A stretch of DNA of 64,000 nucleotides from Stenotrophomonas maltophilia. GTDB lineage: Bacteria; Pseudomonadota; Gammaproteobacteria; Xanthomonadales; Xanthomonadaceae. The notes beneath the pieces were generated by a model. It was not told the DNA's origin, searched no databases, and saw nothing but the letters and a program-made list of their open reading frames with translations. How positions within the stretch are numbered: the stretch's first letter is position 1; the number at the start of each line of letters is the position of its first letter. The translations under genes were made by a program, and so were the position numbers. This document shows, piece by piece, positions 1 through 8,559 of the stretch. The stretch is from assembly GCF_003205835.1 (NCBI RefSeq), contig NZ_CP029773.1, positions 1,334,501-1,398,500 of the forward strand, in the 5' to 3' direction.

Positions 1-2679
1 GATGATGATGGTGTTGGCGTTGGGGATGTCGATGCCCGACTCGATGATCGTGGTCGACAGCAGCACGTTGAAGCGCTGCTTCTGGAAATCCAGCATCACC
101 TTCTCCAGCTCGCGCTCGGGCATCTGCCCGTGGGCGATGCCGATGCGCGCCTCCGGCACCAGCTCGGACAGCTCGCGCTGCATGCGGCCGATGCTCTCCA
201 CGTCGTTGTGCAGGAAGTATAGCTGGCCACCACGCGCCAGCTCGCGCTGGAAGGCTTCGCGCAGCAGCGCGTTGTCCCACTGGGTGATGAAGGTCTGCAC
301 CGCCAGCCGGTTCGGCGGCGGCGTGGCGATGATCGACAGGTCGCGCAGGCCGGCCATGGCCATGTTCAGCGTGCGCGGGATCGGCGTGGCGGTCAGGGTC
401 AGCAGGTGCACGTTGGCGCGCAGCGCCTTCAGCGCTTCCTTCTGGCGTACGCCGAAACGCTGCTCCTCGTCGACGATGACCATGCCCAGGTCCTTGAACT
501 TCACGTCCGGCTGCAGCAGGCGATGGGTACCGACGATGACGTCGATGGTGCCGGCGGCGACCTTTTCCAGCTCGGCCTTGATTTCCTTGGTGGTCTTGAA
601 GCGCGACAGCACCTCGACCTTCAGCGGGTAATCGGCGAAACGGTCGCGGAAGTTGCGGTAATGCTGTTCGGCCAGCAGCGTGGTCGGCACCAGCACGGCC
701 ACCTGCTTGCCGGCACTGGCGGCGGCGAATGCCGCACGCACCGCCACCTCGGTCTTGCCGAAGCCGACGTCGCCGCAGACCACACGGTCCATCGGCTGGC
801 TGCTGGCCAGGTCGCGCAGGGTGGCGTCGATCGCGGCCAGCTGGTCCGGGGTTTCCTCGAACGGGAAACCGGCGGCGAACGGCTCGTACATCGCGCGGTC
901 CACCTGCAGCGCCAGGCCGGCACGGGCCTGGCGGCGGGCCTGGATCTCCAGCAGCTCGGCGGCGACGTCGCGCACCTTCTCGGCGGCCTTGCGCTTGGCC
1001 TTGCTCCACTGTTCGCCACCGAGCGAATGCAGTGGCGCGGTTTCCGCCGACGCACCGGAGTAGCGGCTGATCAGGTGCAGCTGGGCGACCGGCACATACA
1101 GGCGGTCGCCCTTGGCGTACTCGATTTCCAGGAACTCGCCGGGCATGCCGCCGACGTCCATCGCGATCAGGCCACGGTAGCGGCCGACGCCATGGTCCTC
1201 GTGCACGATCGGCGCACCCTCGGTCAGTTCGCCGAGGTCGCGGATGATCGCTTCCGGCTCGCGGCCGGCACGGCGCGTGCGGCGGGTGCTGCCGGCGCGC
1301 TCGGGGAACAGCTGGCGCTCGGTCAGTACCGCGATGCGCGGGTCGTCCAGTGCGAAGCCATCCTCCAGCGGCGCCACCGCGATCGCGAAACGCGCATCGT
1401 CGGCGAGGAAGCTGGGCAGGTCGGCCACCACCGGCGGCTTCAGCTCGGCGGCCTGCAACACTTCCAGCAGGGCCTCGCGACGCCCGGGCGAATCGGCGGC
1501 AATCAGCACCCGGCCCGGATAGTGACCGAGGAAGGATTTCAGCGCATCGCCAGCGGGGGCTTCGCGTGCGGCCACCGGCAGTGGTGGCAGCGGCTGGTCA
1601 CCCAGCGCGTGGGCATCGGCGATGCGCGCGTGGTCAGCGGACCACACTTCGATGCGCGGGGCATCGTTCAGGCGCTCGCGCAGCAGCTCCGGCGACAGGT
1701 ACAGCGCCGACGGCGGCAGCAGCGGCCGTTCCACATCGTGGCGGCGCTGTTCGTAGCGCTCACCGGTCTGCGCCCAGAATGCTTCAGCGGCTTCGCCGGC
1801 CCCGGCGCAGACCACCGGCAGGCTGCCGTCGGGCAGGTAGTCGAACAGGGTCGCGGTGCGTTCGAAGAACAGCGGCAGGTAGTACTCGACGCCGGCCGGG
1901 GCCAACCCGGACTTCAGGTCCTGGTACAGCGCGCTGCGCCGGGTATCGACATCGAAGCGCTCGCGCAGCGTGGCCAGCACGCGGGCGATGCTGGCCTCGT
2001 CCATCGGCACTTCGCGGCCAGGCAGCATGTGCACCGCCTCGACCTTGTCCAGCGAGCGCTGGCTTTCCGGATCGAAGGCGCGGATCGAGTCGATGTCCTC
2101 GTCCAGCAGCTCCACCCGCAACGGCTCGTCGGCGCCCATCGGGAACACATCGAGCAGGCCGCCGCGCACGGCGAAGTCACCCGGGTCCATCACCTGCGGC
2201 ACGTTGCGGTAGCCGGCGCTTTCCAGACGGCGCTTCTCGGCTTCCAGGTCCAGGCGCTGGCCGACCTTCAGGTCGAAACTGCCACCGATCACATAGCTGC
2301 GCGGGGCCAGCTGCTGCAGCAGGGTCTGCACCGGCACGATCACCAGGCCGCGCTTCAGCGTGGGCAGGCGGTGCAGGGCGGACAGGCGCTGCGAAATGAT
2401 GTCCGGATGCGGGCTGAAGCGGTCGTAGGGCAGGGTTTCCCAGTCCGGGAAGGCGACCACCGGCAGGGCCGGGTCGCCGCCGAGCAGGGTCTGCAGGTCG
2501 GCTTCGAGCTGGTTGGCACCGTGGTTGTCACGGGCGATCACCAGCAGCGGGGCGTCGTGCGCACGCGCGGCCTGGGCCAGATACCAGGCCAGGGCGGTCG
2601 GCGAGGCGGGGGCGCGCCACCAGGCGCGGAGCTGGCCGGCGCGCGGCAGCGGCGGGGCGGGGTATGAGGTACGCGACAT
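1..2679 (-). CDS. mfd: Transcription-repair coupling factor Mfd (partial, 3' end outside window)
   Basis: Mfd is the ATP-driven DNA translocase that removes RNA polymerase stalled at lesions and recruits UvrA. The first 893 codons are present with no stop, so the gene runs off the left edge. The start is the ATG at 2679, giving [15 protein letters not shown]. The N-terminal UvrB-like repair module (for example [15 protein letters not shown] near residue 80) is followed by the RNAP-interacting region and the helicase core. The Walker A motif [16 protein letters not shown] lies near residue 637 and the DEEQ box [10 protein letters not shown] near residue 735. A long plus-strand frame over the same bases is only its shadow. 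The downstream translocase end cannot be checked here. Confidence 0.96.
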   Translation of the reverse strand, partial: MSRTSYPAPPLPRAGQLRAWWRAPASPTALAWYLAQAARAHDAPLLVIARDNHGANQLEADLQTLLGGDPALPVVAFPDWETLPYDRFSPHPDIISQRLSALHRLPTLKRGLVIVPVQTLLQQLAPRSYVIGGSFDLKVGQRLDLEAEKRRLESAGYRNVPQVMDPGDFAVRGGLLDVFPMGADEPLRVELLDEDIDSIRAFDPESQRSLDKVEAVHMLPGREVPMDEASIARVLATLRERFDVDTRRSALYQDLKSGLAPAGVEYYLPLFFERTATLFDYLPDGSLPVVCAGAGEAAEAFWAQTGERYEQRRHDVERPLLPPSALYLSPELLRERLNDAPRIEVWSADHARIADAHALGDQPLPPLPVAAREAPAGDALKSFLGHYPGRVLIAADSPGRREALLEVLQAAELKPPVVADLPSFLADDARFAIAVAPLEDGFALDDPRIAVLTERQLFPERAGSTRRTRRAGREPEAIIRDLGELTEGAPIVHEDHGVGRYRGLIAMDVGGMPGEFLEIEYAKGDRLYVPVAQLHLISRYSGASAETAPLHSLGGEQWSKAKRKAAEKVRDVAAELLEIQARRQARAGLALQVDRAMYEPFAAGFPFEETPDQLAAIDATLRDLASSQPMDRVVCGDVGFGKTEVAVRAAFAAASAGKQVAVLVPTTLLAEQHYRNFRDRFADYPLKVEVLSRFKTTKEIKAELEKVAAGTIDVIVGTHRLLQPDVKFKDLGMVIVDEEQRFGVRQKEALKALRANVHLLTLTATPIPRTLNMAMAGLRDLSIIATPPPNRLAVQTFITQWDNALLREAFQRELARGGQLYFLHNDVESIGRMQRELSELVPEARIGIAHGQMPERELEKVMLDFQKQRFNVLLSTTIIESGIDIPNANTIII

Positions 2680-2720
2680 GGACCCCGGATTTTAGCAGAA
2701 GCCCGATCGAAGCCCGGTGA

Positions 2721-2793
2721 GTCGTGCCGGCCGCTGGCCGGCCGCCTCATGCGCCGTTGGGGTAGCGCAATGCCGGCCAGCGGCCGGCACTAC
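2721..2793. repeat. SMAG (REP-like) inverted pair
   Basis: Two head-to-head palindromic units with the core GCCGGCCGCTGGCCGGC lie between mfd and the acetyltransferase gene. The left unit starts GTCG and the right unit, read on the minus strand, starts GTAG, as in the S. maltophilia GTAG (SMAG) repeat family. Confidence 0.85.
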
Positions 2794-2828
2794 CGGGCGG
2801 CATCGCCGGGCAGAGCCCGGCGCATCCG

Positions 2829-3374
2829 TCAGTTGTCCAGCTCCAGCACCATCCGCACCAGGCCTTCGGCACCGGTCGGGTGCGGGACCGGCTTGAAGCC
2901 CAGCGAGGCGGCCAGCTGCTTCATCGGCTCGTTCTCGGCGGCAACGTCGCCGTACAGACGGTCCAGGTACTTGCCGCGGCCCCATTTCACCAGCTTGCGC
3001 ATCAGCTGCCGGCCCAGGCCCTGGCCAATGAGGAAGCGGCTGATCAGGATCGCGTACTCGGCTTCACGGGTACCGGGGATGATCGAGGCCCGGGCGACCG
3101 CGCCGACCACCGCCTCACCGGCGGGCAGGGATTCGGCAGCGACCAGGGTGATCTCGGTCTTGGGATTCGGGTGGGTCAGGCGCTGGGTGGTTTCCGGCGA
3201 AAGCTCGGTCACCGCCTGCAGGAAACGATCACGGATTTCTTCCGGCCCGAACAGGCTGAACGCCGCTTGCAGCGGTGCGCCATCTTCCGGGCGGATGGGG
3301 CGGATCAGCAGCTCGTGGCCGCTGGGAGCCTTGAAGATCTCATGCCAGGGCGGCATGCGGTTGCGAGTGGCCAT
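2829..3374 (-). CDS. GNAT-family N-acetyltransferase
   Basis: This 181-residue protein has the GNAT fold. It includes an acetyl-CoA pyrophosphate-binding loop GQGLGRQLMRKLVKWG around residues 128-143, followed by the family's typical LYGDVAAENEPMKQLAASLGF segment in which the helix packs on the cofactor. The N-terminal segment LLIRPIRPEDGAPLQAAFS is also typical of GNAT proteins fused to or resembling Pat-type protein acetyltransferases. The substrate cannot be told from sequence. It is a single gene in the same orientation as mfd, separated from it by a SMAG pair, so it probably has its own promoter. Confidence 0.85.
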   Translation of the reverse strand: MATRNRMPPWHEIFKAPSGHELLIRPIRPEDGAPLQAAFSLFGPEEIRDRFLQAVTELSPETTQRLTHPNPKTEITLVAAESLPAGEAVVGAVARASIIPGTREAEYAILISRFLIGQGLGRQLMRKLVKWGRGKYLDRLYGDVAAENEPMKQLAASLGFKPVPHPTGAEGLVRMVLELDN

Positions 3375-3469
3375 ACCGGGTGATTCCTTGGTGGTCCATC
3401 GATTGTGGCATCACCGGGGCTGCATTCCGTGAACGAAAGGCTCACGGCGGTACAGCCTCGTGAAGGCCG

Positions 3470-4327
3470 TTATTCGGGTGCTTTGAGCCAATCCAGGCGG
3501 GTGCTGGCCCCGGGTTCACCCAGGTGCTGGCGCAGCGCCGGCAGGGCTGGGCCGACCACCCGGTCGAACTGCCAGGGCGGGTTGAGCAGCAGCATGCCGC
3601 TGCCGTTGAGGCGCAGCGGTGAGTCGTCCGGGCGCACCAGGAACTCGATTGTCATCGCCGATTTCACCGGCAGGGCGGTGGCCTTGCGCAGGAAATGCAG
3701 GATGGTGCGGCGCTGCTTGATCGGGAACCAGACGGCACACGTGGCCTGCGGCCAGCGCGCCAGGGTCTCGCCCAGCGCGGCCAGGACCGCCTGGTATTCG
3801 GCGTCCTGGGCCTCGTAGGGCGGGTCGATCAGCACCAGGCCACGGCCGATCTTGCTGCCGTTGAACTTCGGCGGCAGCAGCGAACGCAGCAGCGCATAGC
3901 CATCGCCCGCCCGCACGTCGACGCGGCTGTCATGGGCGAACAGGGCCTTCAGCGTGGCCGTTTCGGCTTCCTGCAGCTCACAGACCGCCATGCGGTCCTG
4001 CGCACGCATCGCCTGCGCGCTCAACAGCGGCGAGCCGGGGTAGTTGGTCAGCGCGCCGACCGGATTGTCGGCCTGCACCGCCTTCAGGTAGCGCTCGACC
4101 ACCTCGGGCAGCTTGGGCTGGGCCATCAAGCGCATGATCCCGGACTCGGCCTCCAGGGTCTTGCGGCTCTCTTCGCTGGCCAGCAGGTAGCGGCCGGCAC
4201 CGCCGTGGGTGTCGAGCACGAAGAACGGGCTGTCCTTGCGCTTGAAGCTGTCGATCAGGGCCAGCTGCACGATGTGCTTGAGCACATCGGCGTGGTTGCC
4301 GGCATGGAAGGCGTGGCGATAGTTCAT
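3470..4327 (-). CDS. rlmJ: 23S rRNA (adenine-2030-N6)-methyltransferase RlmJ
   Basis: RlmJ methylates A2030 of 23S rRNA using S-adenosylmethionine. The 285-residue product starts MNYRHAFHAGNHADVLKH, which is the family signature, and has the SAM-binding stretch LDTHGGAGRYLL near residue 40. The N6-adenine methyltransferase catalytic motif appears as LIDPPYEAQDAEY near residue 167. Length matches the family. It is divergent from creB with 47 bp between the start codons. Confidence 0.95.
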   Translation of the reverse strand: MNYRHAFHAGNHADVLKHIVQLALIDSFKRKDSPFFVLDTHGGAGRYLLASEESRKTLEAESGIMRLMAQPKLPEVVERYLKAVQADNPVGALTNYPGSPLLSAQAMRAQDRMAVCELQEAETATLKALFAHDSRVDVRAGDGYALLRSLLPPKFNGSKIGRGLVLIDPPYEAQDAEYQAVLAALGETLARWPQATCAVWFPIKQRRTILHFLRKATALPVKSAMTIEFLVRPDDSPLRLNGSGMLLLNPPWQFDRVVGPALPALRQHLGEPGASTRLDWLKAPE

Positions 4328-4374
4328 GGGCGGCAGTGTACGGGGCGGCGGCCGCAGCGGCTATGCTGCGCGCC

Positions 4375-5088
4375 ATGACAGCTCCTGTTGCCCATGTCCT
4401 GGTGGTCGAGGACGAAGCCGCCATCGCCGAAACCGTGCTCTATGCGCTGCGCAGCGAGGGCTATGCCGCCAGTCACTGCCTGTTGGGCGGTGAGGCCCTG
4501 CAGCGGCTGCAGGCCGGCGATATCGATGTGCTGGTGCTGGACGTGGGCCTGCCCGATCTCGGCGGCTTCGAGGTCTGCCGGCGGCTGCGTGCACAGCCGG
4601 GGCCGGCGGCGCAGCTGCCGGTGATCTTCCTGACCGCGCGCAACGACGAAGTGGACCGCGTGCTCGGCCTGGAGCTGGGCGCCGACGACTACATGACCAA
4701 GCCGTTCTCGCCGCGCGAGCTGGTCGCACGGGTGCGTGCACGCCTGCGCCGTGCGGCGCCGGTCGTCGCAGCGCCCAGCGCCGATGCGGGCTGGCAGGAA
4801 CATGGCGCGTTCGCCATCGACCGCGAAGGCCGGCGCATCCGCTTCCGCGGACAGGCGCTGGACCTCACCCGCTACGAGTACGCACTGCTGGAAGCATTGC
4901 TGCAGCGCCCGGGTGCCATCCTCAGCCGCGCGCAGTTGATGGACCGGGGCTGGGACAGCAGTGCCGACAGTGCTGACCGCACCGTCGACACCCATGTAAA
5001 GACGCTGCGCGCCAAGCTGCGAGCGGCGGGGGCCAGCGACGATCCTATCCGCACCCACCGTGGCCTCGGCTACGCGCTGGAGGTCTAG
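4375..5088 (+). CDS. creB: Response regulator CreB
   Basis: CreB is an OmpR/PhoB-type response regulator paired with CreC. The receiver domain (residues 1-120) has the acidic pocket VEDE, phospho-acceptor Asp56 in LVLDVGLP, Thr87 and Lys109 in MTKPFSPREL. The C-terminal winged helix ends in HRGLGYALEV. The start at 4375 (MTAPVAHVLVVEDE) is preferred over an in-frame ATG 39 bases upstream, because receiver domains begin about eight residues before the acidic pair. creC starts three bases after the stop, so the two are co-transcribed. Confidence 0.93.
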   Translation: MTAPVAHVLVVEDEAAIAETVLYALRSEGYAASHCLLGGEALQRLQAGDIDVLVLDVGLPDLGGFEVCRRLRAQPGPAAQLPVIFLTARNDEVDRVLGLELGADDYMTKPFSPRELVARVRARLRRAAPVVAAPSADAGWQEHGAFAIDREGRRIRFRGQALDLTRYEYALLEALLQRPGAILSRAQLMDRGWDSSADSADRTVDTHVKTLRAKLRAAGASDDPIRTHRGLGYALEV

Positions 5089-5091
5089 CCG

Positions 5092-6552
5092 ATGCGCCTG
5101 GTGCTGAAGCTGTTCCTCGGCTTCTTCCTGATCACCGGCATCGCCGCGTTCTTCGTGATGCGCGTGTTCGTCAACGAGGTGAAGCCCGGTGTGCGCCAGG
5201 CGATGGAATCGACCCTGGTCGATGCGGCCAACGTGCTGGCCGAGATGGCCGCCGCCGACGTCAAGGACGGCACCATCCGCAGCGGCAGCTTCACCCGCAA
5301 CCTGGCCAAGGCACGGCAGCGCGACCTGAAGGCGATGGTCTGGCGTTTTCCCAAGCGCTCGCTGGATTACCGGGTGACCATCACCGATGCCAAGGGCATC
5401 GTCATCTACGATTCGCTGGGCCGTGACCTGGGGCGCGACAATTCGCGCTGGAACGATGTCTACCGCACCCTGCGTGGCGAGTACGGCGCGCGTTCCAGCC
5501 CCGAGATTCCGGGCGAGGAAGGCGATACGGTGATGCATGTGGCGGCGCCGGTGTACGATCCGGCCGACGGCCGCACCCTGATCGGCGTGCTCAGCCTGGC
5601 CCAGCCGAACCGCAGCATCGATCCATTCATCGCCGCCAGCCAGCGCGCCATCATCGAGCGCGGTGCGTGGCTGATCGGGCTGTCGGCGCTGGTCGGCGTG
5701 CTGGTGACGATGTGGCTGACCACGGGCCTCGGTCAGCTCAGCCGCTATGCACGCGCGGTCAGCGCGGGCGAACCGGTGCCACCACCACGGCGCCGTCGCG
5801 ACGAGATCGGCGATCTCGGCCAGGCGCTGGAAACGATGCGCCAGAAGCTCGAAGGCAAGGCCTACGTCGAGCAGTACGTGCAGTCGCTGACGCACGAGAT
5901 GAAGAGCCCGCTGGCGGCGATCCGCGGTGCCGCCGAACTGCTGCAGGAGCCATTGCCGGAGGCTGATCGCGTGCATTTCGCCCGCAGCATCGTCGACCAG
6001 CAGGAGCGGCTGACCGAGACCATCGACAAGCTGCTGGCGCTGGCCGAAGTGGAACAGCACGGCTGGCTGCAGACGCGTGACCCGATCGCGCTGCCGGCAT
6101 TGCTGGCCGATGCGGCGGCGGCCGCGCAGGTGCGCGCGCAGGCGGCCGGCGTGCAGGTCCGCATCGGCAGCGTGCCCGACCTGCGGGTGCAGGGCGACGC
6201 CTACCTGCTGCGGCAGGCACTGCACAACCTGATCGACAACGCGATTGCCTTCTCGCCGGCCGGCGCGGAGATCGCGCTGCAGGCCGAGGTGGACGGGCAG
6301 GGCGTGCGCCTGCAGGTGGCCGACCGTGGCGCCGGCATTCCCGACTACGCGCGTGAGCGGGTGTTCGAGCGCTTCTATTCGCTGGCCCGCCCCGGCAGCG
6401 GGCGGCGCAGCTCCGGCCTGGGCCTGCCGTTCGTGCAGGAGGTCGCGCGCCTGCATGATGGGCGCGCCAGCGTGGATATCCGCGAGGGCGGCGGCACCGT
6501 GGCCAGCCTGTGGCTGCCTTTGGGTGTGCCAGGCCAGCGCCCGCGCCGCTGA
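5092..6552 (+). CDS. creC: Sensor histidine kinase CreC
   Basis: CreC is the inner-membrane histidine kinase that phosphorylates CreB. Its 486 residues have a transmembrane helix at about 5-23 and a periplasmic sensor domain (about 24-190) containing RVTITDAKGIVIYDS. A second helix lies at about 193-211, followed by HAMP, then the H-box SLTHEMKSPLAAIRG with phospho-acceptor His268. The N-box is HNLIDNAIAFSP (Asn383), and the G-box DRGAGIPD and a GLGLP loop follow. Order creB-creC-creD is the canonical arrangement. Its signal is not deducible here; in related bacteria the system responds to envelope and beta-lactam stress. Confidence 0.93.
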   Translation: MRLVLKLFLGFFLITGIAAFFVMRVFVNEVKPGVRQAMESTLVDAANVLAEMAAADVKDGTIRSGSFTRNLAKARQRDLKAMVWRFPKRSLDYRVTITDAKGIVIYDSLGRDLGRDNSRWNDVYRTLRGEYGARSSPEIPGEEGDTVMHVAAPVYDPADGRTLIGVLSLAQPNRSIDPFIAASQRAIIERGAWLIGLSALVGVLVTMWLTTGLGQLSRYARAVSAGEPVPPPRRRRDEIGDLGQALETMRQKLEGKAYVEQYVQSLTHEMKSPLAAIRGAAELLQEPLPEADRVHFARSIVDQQERLTETIDKLLALAEVEQHGWLQTRDPIALPALLADAAAAAQVRAQAAGVQVRIGSVPDLRVQGDAYLLRQALHNLIDNAIAFSPAGAEIALQAEVDGQGVRLQVADRGAGIPDYARERVFERFYSLARPGSGRRSSGLGLPFVQEVARLHDGRASVDIREGGGTVASLWLPLGVPGQRPRR

Positions 6553-6553
6553 C

Positions 6554-6569
6554 TTCACACTCGCTTCAA
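6554..6569 (+). promoter_or_regulatory. Candidate cre-tag (CreB-binding direct repeat) upstream of creD
   Basis: The sequence TTCAC-ACTCGC-TTCAA is a direct repeat with six-base spacing. It matches the published CreB/BlrA tag TTCAC-N6-TTCAC at nine of ten fixed positions. It starts right after the creC stop and 80 bases before creD, where an activator site for creD would be expected. Confidence 0.7.
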
Positions 6570-6633
6570 ATTCGCCACAAACCCTGCTCACCGCGGCGGT
6601 CCATCCTGCAGCCCTCTCCAACGAGGATGGACC

Positions 6634-7953
6634 ATGAAATCCCTGAAGATGCTGCTGCGGTTCGCCATTGTCGGCGGGCTGATCCTGCTGCTGCTGGTGC
6701 CGCTGACCATGATCCGCGGGGTCATCAACGAACGCAGCGCGTACCGCGACGAGGCCTTCTCGCGGGTGGCCGACAGCCGCGCCGGTGCACAGCAGCTGGT
6801 GGGCCCGGTGCGGGTGGTGCCGTGGGTGGAACGCAAGCAGGTTGAACTGGTCGACCCGCTGGGCGTCAAGAAGACCGAGGTGCAGGTCACCGAGGGGCAC
6901 TGGCTGCAGATGCCGGCGTCGCTGGAGGTGGGCGGCGAGATGCTGCCGAGCCAGCGTGAGGTCGGCCTGTTCAAGGTGCCGGTATACAGCTGGAACGGCC
7001 AGATGAAGGCGACGTTCGCTGCAGACGACTATCCGGTGAAGGCCGGCCGCAGCTACGGCCAGCCGTATGTGGCGGTGGGCATTTCCGATGTGCGTGGCCT
7101 GGTCGGTACGCCGAACCTGCGCGTGGATGGCAAGCAACTGCGCCTGCTGCCGGGGGTTGGTGCGGCCAGCGAGGTGGGCCGCGGTCTGCATGCACCGGTG
7201 GCCGGATTCGCCGAAGACCATGGCGGCACGCTGGCTGCCAGCACCGTCGAACTCGAGCTGCGCCTGGATGGCAGCCGCATGCTGTCGGTGGTGCCGGTGG
7301 GCGATGACACCAAGATCGCACTGCGTTCGAGCTGGCCGCATCCGTCGTTCAGCGGTGCGTTCCTGCCCAACGAGCGTCGCGTCGACGCACAGGGCTTCGA
7401 TGCGCGCTGGGCGGTGTCTTCGCTGGCCTCCGATGCACAGCGACAGCTGCGCAATGATGGTGCGGTCGAGTCGCAGGCGGTGACGGTGTCACTGGTTGAT
7501 CCGGTCGATGCCTACACCCAGGCCGACCGTGCCTCGAAATACGGCGTGCTGTTCGTGCTGCTCACCTTCGTCGGCTTCATTCTGTTCGAGCTGATCAGGT
7601 CGCTGCGCATCCACCCGCTGCAGTACCTCATGGTGGGCCTGGCGCTGGCGATCTTCTTCCTGCTGCTGATCAGCCTGTCCGAGCACATCGCGTTCTGGAA
7701 GGCCTATCTGGTCTCGGCGGTGGCCTGTATCGGCCTGCAGGCGGTGTACCTGGCCAACGTGCTGGGCCACTGGAAGCGCGGCCTCGGCTTCGCTGCGCTG
7801 CTGACCGTGTTGTATGGCGCGCTGTATGGCCTGCTGGTGTCGGAGAACAACGCGTTGCTGATGGGTTCACTGCTGCTGTTCGTGATCCTGGCGCTGGCGA
7901 TGTGGGTGACCCGCCGGGTGGACTGGTACGCGCTTGGCGCGGAACTGAAGTAA
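6634..7953 (+). CDS. creD: Cell envelope integrity protein CreD
   Basis: CreD is the inner-membrane effector of the CreBC regulon. The 439-residue product has an N-terminal signal-anchor helix (FAIVGGLILLLLVPLTMIRG, about 9-28), a large periplasmic domain, and a cluster of hydrophobic helices in the last ~130 residues, starting around GVLFVLLTFVGFILFEL. This topology is typical of CreD. A good ribosome-binding site (ACGAGGA) precedes the ATG. The candidate cre-tag behind creC suggests CreB can drive creD separately from creBC. Confidence 0.93.
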   Translation: MKSLKMLLRFAIVGGLILLLLVPLTMIRGVINERSAYRDEAFSRVADSRAGAQQLVGPVRVVPWVERKQVELVDPLGVKKTEVQVTEGHWLQMPASLEVGGEMLPSQREVGLFKVPVYSWNGQMKATFAADDYPVKAGRSYGQPYVAVGISDVRGLVGTPNLRVDGKQLRLLPGVGAASEVGRGLHAPVAGFAEDHGGTLAASTVELELRLDGSRMLSVVPVGDDTKIALRSSWPHPSFSGAFLPNERRVDAQGFDARWAVSSLASDAQRQLRNDGAVESQAVTVSLVDPVDAYTQADRASKYGVLFVLLTFVGFILFELIRSLRIHPLQYLMVGLALAIFFLLLISLSEHIAFWKAYLVSAVACIGLQAVYLANVLGHWKRGLGFAALLTVLYGALYGLLVSENNALLMGSLLLFVILALAMWVTRRVDWYALGAELK

Positions 7954-7963
7954 GGAGCACGCC

Positions 7964-8374
7964 ATGAGCTGGCGCCAGGGATTGCGGCAACGGGCACGGC
8001 AGGGCATTCCGGCCCTGCTGGAAGTGGATGCGCTGCTGCAGGCACATGGCGTGCTGGCGGCCCTGCCGGGGGCACGGATCGCCCCCGGCCTGGTCCGCTT
8101 CCAGCTGGCGGCGGCGACCTGCGAGGGACTGCAGGGCAAGGGGCTGGGCTGGCTGCAGGACGCGCGGCAGGGACGCGGCGCGCTGGCTGGCCGGGTGCCG
8201 CGCTACCGGCCATGGAAGGCCGGGGCGGAGGCGCTGACCGAAATCGGCATCGGCGGCCTGCCCGATGACTGGCCCGCGCATGCGGCGGTGTACGGCTGCA
8301 GCAGCATCGACCGGCGGCACTGGTTGCTGCTGCTGCCGGAACGGGCGCAGCTGTGGCTGGGATGGAGTGGGTAA
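7964..8374 (+). CDS. Hypothetical protein downstream of creD
   Basis: This 136-residue product starts ten bases after the creD stop with a ribosome-binding site (AAGGAG), so it is very probably translated from the creD transcript. It is rich in Arg, Gly, Leu and Trp. There is no signal peptide and no domain I recognise. The C-terminal part (HWLLLLPERAQLWLGW) looks like paired beta strands. No function is assigned; position suggests membership of the Cre regulon. Confidence 0.7.
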   Translation: MSWRQGLRQRARQGIPALLEVDALLQAHGVLAALPGARIAPGLVRFQLAAATCEGLQGKGLGWLQDARQGRGALAGRVPRYRPWKAGAEALTEIGIGGLPDDWPAHAAVYGCSSIDRRHWLLLLPERAQLWLGWSG

Positions 8375-8389
8375 GGTGGCCTGGCAGGC

Positions 8390-8459
8390 GCGAACCAACC
8401 ACCTCTCCTGTGGGTGCGAACCAACCACCTCTCCTGTGGGTGCGAACCTTGGTTCGCAC
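8390..8459. repeat. 26-bp tandem repeat ending in a SMAG-like palindrome
   Basis: Two exact tandem copies of a 26-base unit beginning GCGAACCAACCACCTCTCCT occupy 8390-8415 and 8416-8441. A third start runs into the perfect palindrome GTGCGAACCTTGGTTCGCAC at 8440-8459. The palindrome resembles the stem of SMAG variants. The stretch separates the cre cluster from the peptidase gene. Confidence 0.75.
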
Positions 8460-8559
8460 GCTTCCGCGCTGTCCATGACCGATGGGACGGTATCGGCGCG
8501 CCCCTGCTGGCTAGACTCGATGGGTTGATGATCGAGCCGAAGGGCAGGGGTGCGATGTG

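Noticed and set aside
406-2667. Very long plus-strand open frame opposite mfd
   Set aside because: It is rich in Ala, Gly, His and Arg as expected from reading a high-GC gene on the wrong strand, has no recognisable domain, and mfd motifs are clear on the other strand.
4324-7341. 1,005-codon minus-strand frame opposite creBCD
   Set aside because: Same composition bias, no family, and it would cover three well-recognised genes.
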